Origin: 630D-37 sp037447295
GTDB lineage: Bacteria; Chloroflexota; Anaerolineae; Anaerolineales; Villigracilaceae
DNA: 6,195 bases
Direction of reading: 5' to 3'
Assembly (NCBI GenBank): GCA_037447295.1
Contig: JBBIGZ010000123.1
Span: 1-6,195, forward strand
The translations under genes were made by a program, and so were the position numbers. The notes under the pieces are model-generated. The model was not told the DNA's origin and did no database searches. It saw nothing but the letters and a program-made list of their open reading frames with translations. Shown piece by piece: positions 5,944 through 6,195 of this stretch; within the stretch, counting starts at the first letter, position 1, and each line of letters starts with the position of its first letter.

Positions 5944-6195
5944 CTGGAACAGTTCGCTAAACCTGGAGACTTCTGCCCCGACCAAGGTTGCCCAGATTAC
6001 CAGAAATTACAAAGTACTCAGCCGAAGCGAAACATCGTCAAAGCCGGCAAGACTCGCAAGGGTGTTCGGCGGTATCGCTGCAAAACATGCGGGAAATATT
6101 TTGTGGAAACCAGCGGAACGATCTTTTACCGCAAGCGGACACCGGAACACGAGATTCTGGAGACGCTGGCCTTGCTGGCAGAAGGCAATCGCATA
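5944..6195 (+). CDS. IS1-family-like transposase, N-terminal part (partial, non-ATG start)
   Basis: Eighty-four codons are visible before the window ends in frame. The N-terminal part is a zinc ribbon with Cys11 and Cys16 (C-x4-C) and Cys46 and Cys49 (R-C-K-T-C-G). A basic stretch Y-R-K-R-T-P-E-H-E follows, then the start of a probable helix-turn-helix (I-L-E-T-L-A-L-L-A-E-G-N-R-I). This is the DNA-binding layout of InsA-type and IS1-like transposases; the catalytic domain lies outside. The frame is open from 5851 but has no ATG or GTG. TTG at 5890 coincides with the -35 box and so should not be in the mRNA. The best start is CTG at 5944, four bases after GGAGG, where the residues L-E-Q-F-A-K-P-G suggest the family start M-E-x-F. 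A mutated start codon in a dying copy is an alternative. Confidence 0.8.
   Translation, partial: MEQFAKPGDFCPDQGCPDYQKLQSTQPKRNIVKAGKTRKGVRRYRCKTCGKYFVETSGTIFYRKRTPEHEILETLALLAEGNRI

Larger units (their letters stand above)
5890..6195 (+). mobile_element. Left part of an IS1-like insertion sequence (continues beyond the window)
   Basis: The element is inferred from the transposase reading frame and its own promoter. The start given is the -35 box, not a demonstrated end. Neither the terminal inverted repeats nor a target duplication can be seen, because only one side is present. The element lies upstream of the ileS promoter and leaves the T-box leader intact. Confidence 0.55.

Overview
The window looks like a chromosomal segment of a Chloroflexota bacterium, most likely from the Anaerolineae. 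This is an inference. It rests on a moderately high-GC genome, a lipoprotein with a long Thr-Pro linker of the kind common in that group, a T-box leader on ileS, a long type 2 isoleucyl-tRNA synthetase, and a MurA of the Asp-for-Cys class. No rRNA or other taxonomic marker is present to confirm it.

Layout, left to right. Positions 2-124 (+) are the last codons of a gene whose protein resembles the C-terminus of the next one. Positions 131-724 (+) encode a small lipoprotein of unknown function, six bases downstream, so the two form a tandem paralogous pair. A strong intrinsic terminator (753-787) closes this rightward unit. It is followed at once by about ten copies of a 7-bp tandem repeat (789-858), which fills the convergent gap. 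Two leftward genes come next: murA (874-2154, peptidoglycan precursor synthesis) and ileS (2255-5404, isoleucyl-tRNA synthetase). A 14-bp stem-loop lies between them (2191-2229). Upstream of ileS there is a complete T-box riboswitch (about 5436-5714), with its terminator, its antiterminator T-box sequence and an extended -10 promoter. At the right edge a divergent sigma70-type promoter (5890-5918) reads into the first 84 codons of an IS1-like transposase (5944 to the window end), which has a non-ATG start.

How it works together: when charged tRNA-Ile is scarce, uncharged tRNA should stabilise the antiterminator and let transcription enter ileS. The U-tract after the ileS stem-loop is weak, so some transcription may continue into murA and tie a cell-wall enzyme loosely to isoleucine charging. 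Both enzymes carry substitutions in signature active-site motifs that are associated with intrinsic antibiotic insensitivity: GxHH in place of HxGH in IleS2 (mupirocin), and Asp in place of the catalytic-loop Cys in MurA (fosfomycin). I see no wholly new multi-gene system here. The observations most worth following up are these two active-site variants side by side, the T-box leader with its possible reach into murA, the heptad repeat array, and the tandem lipoprotein paralogs.
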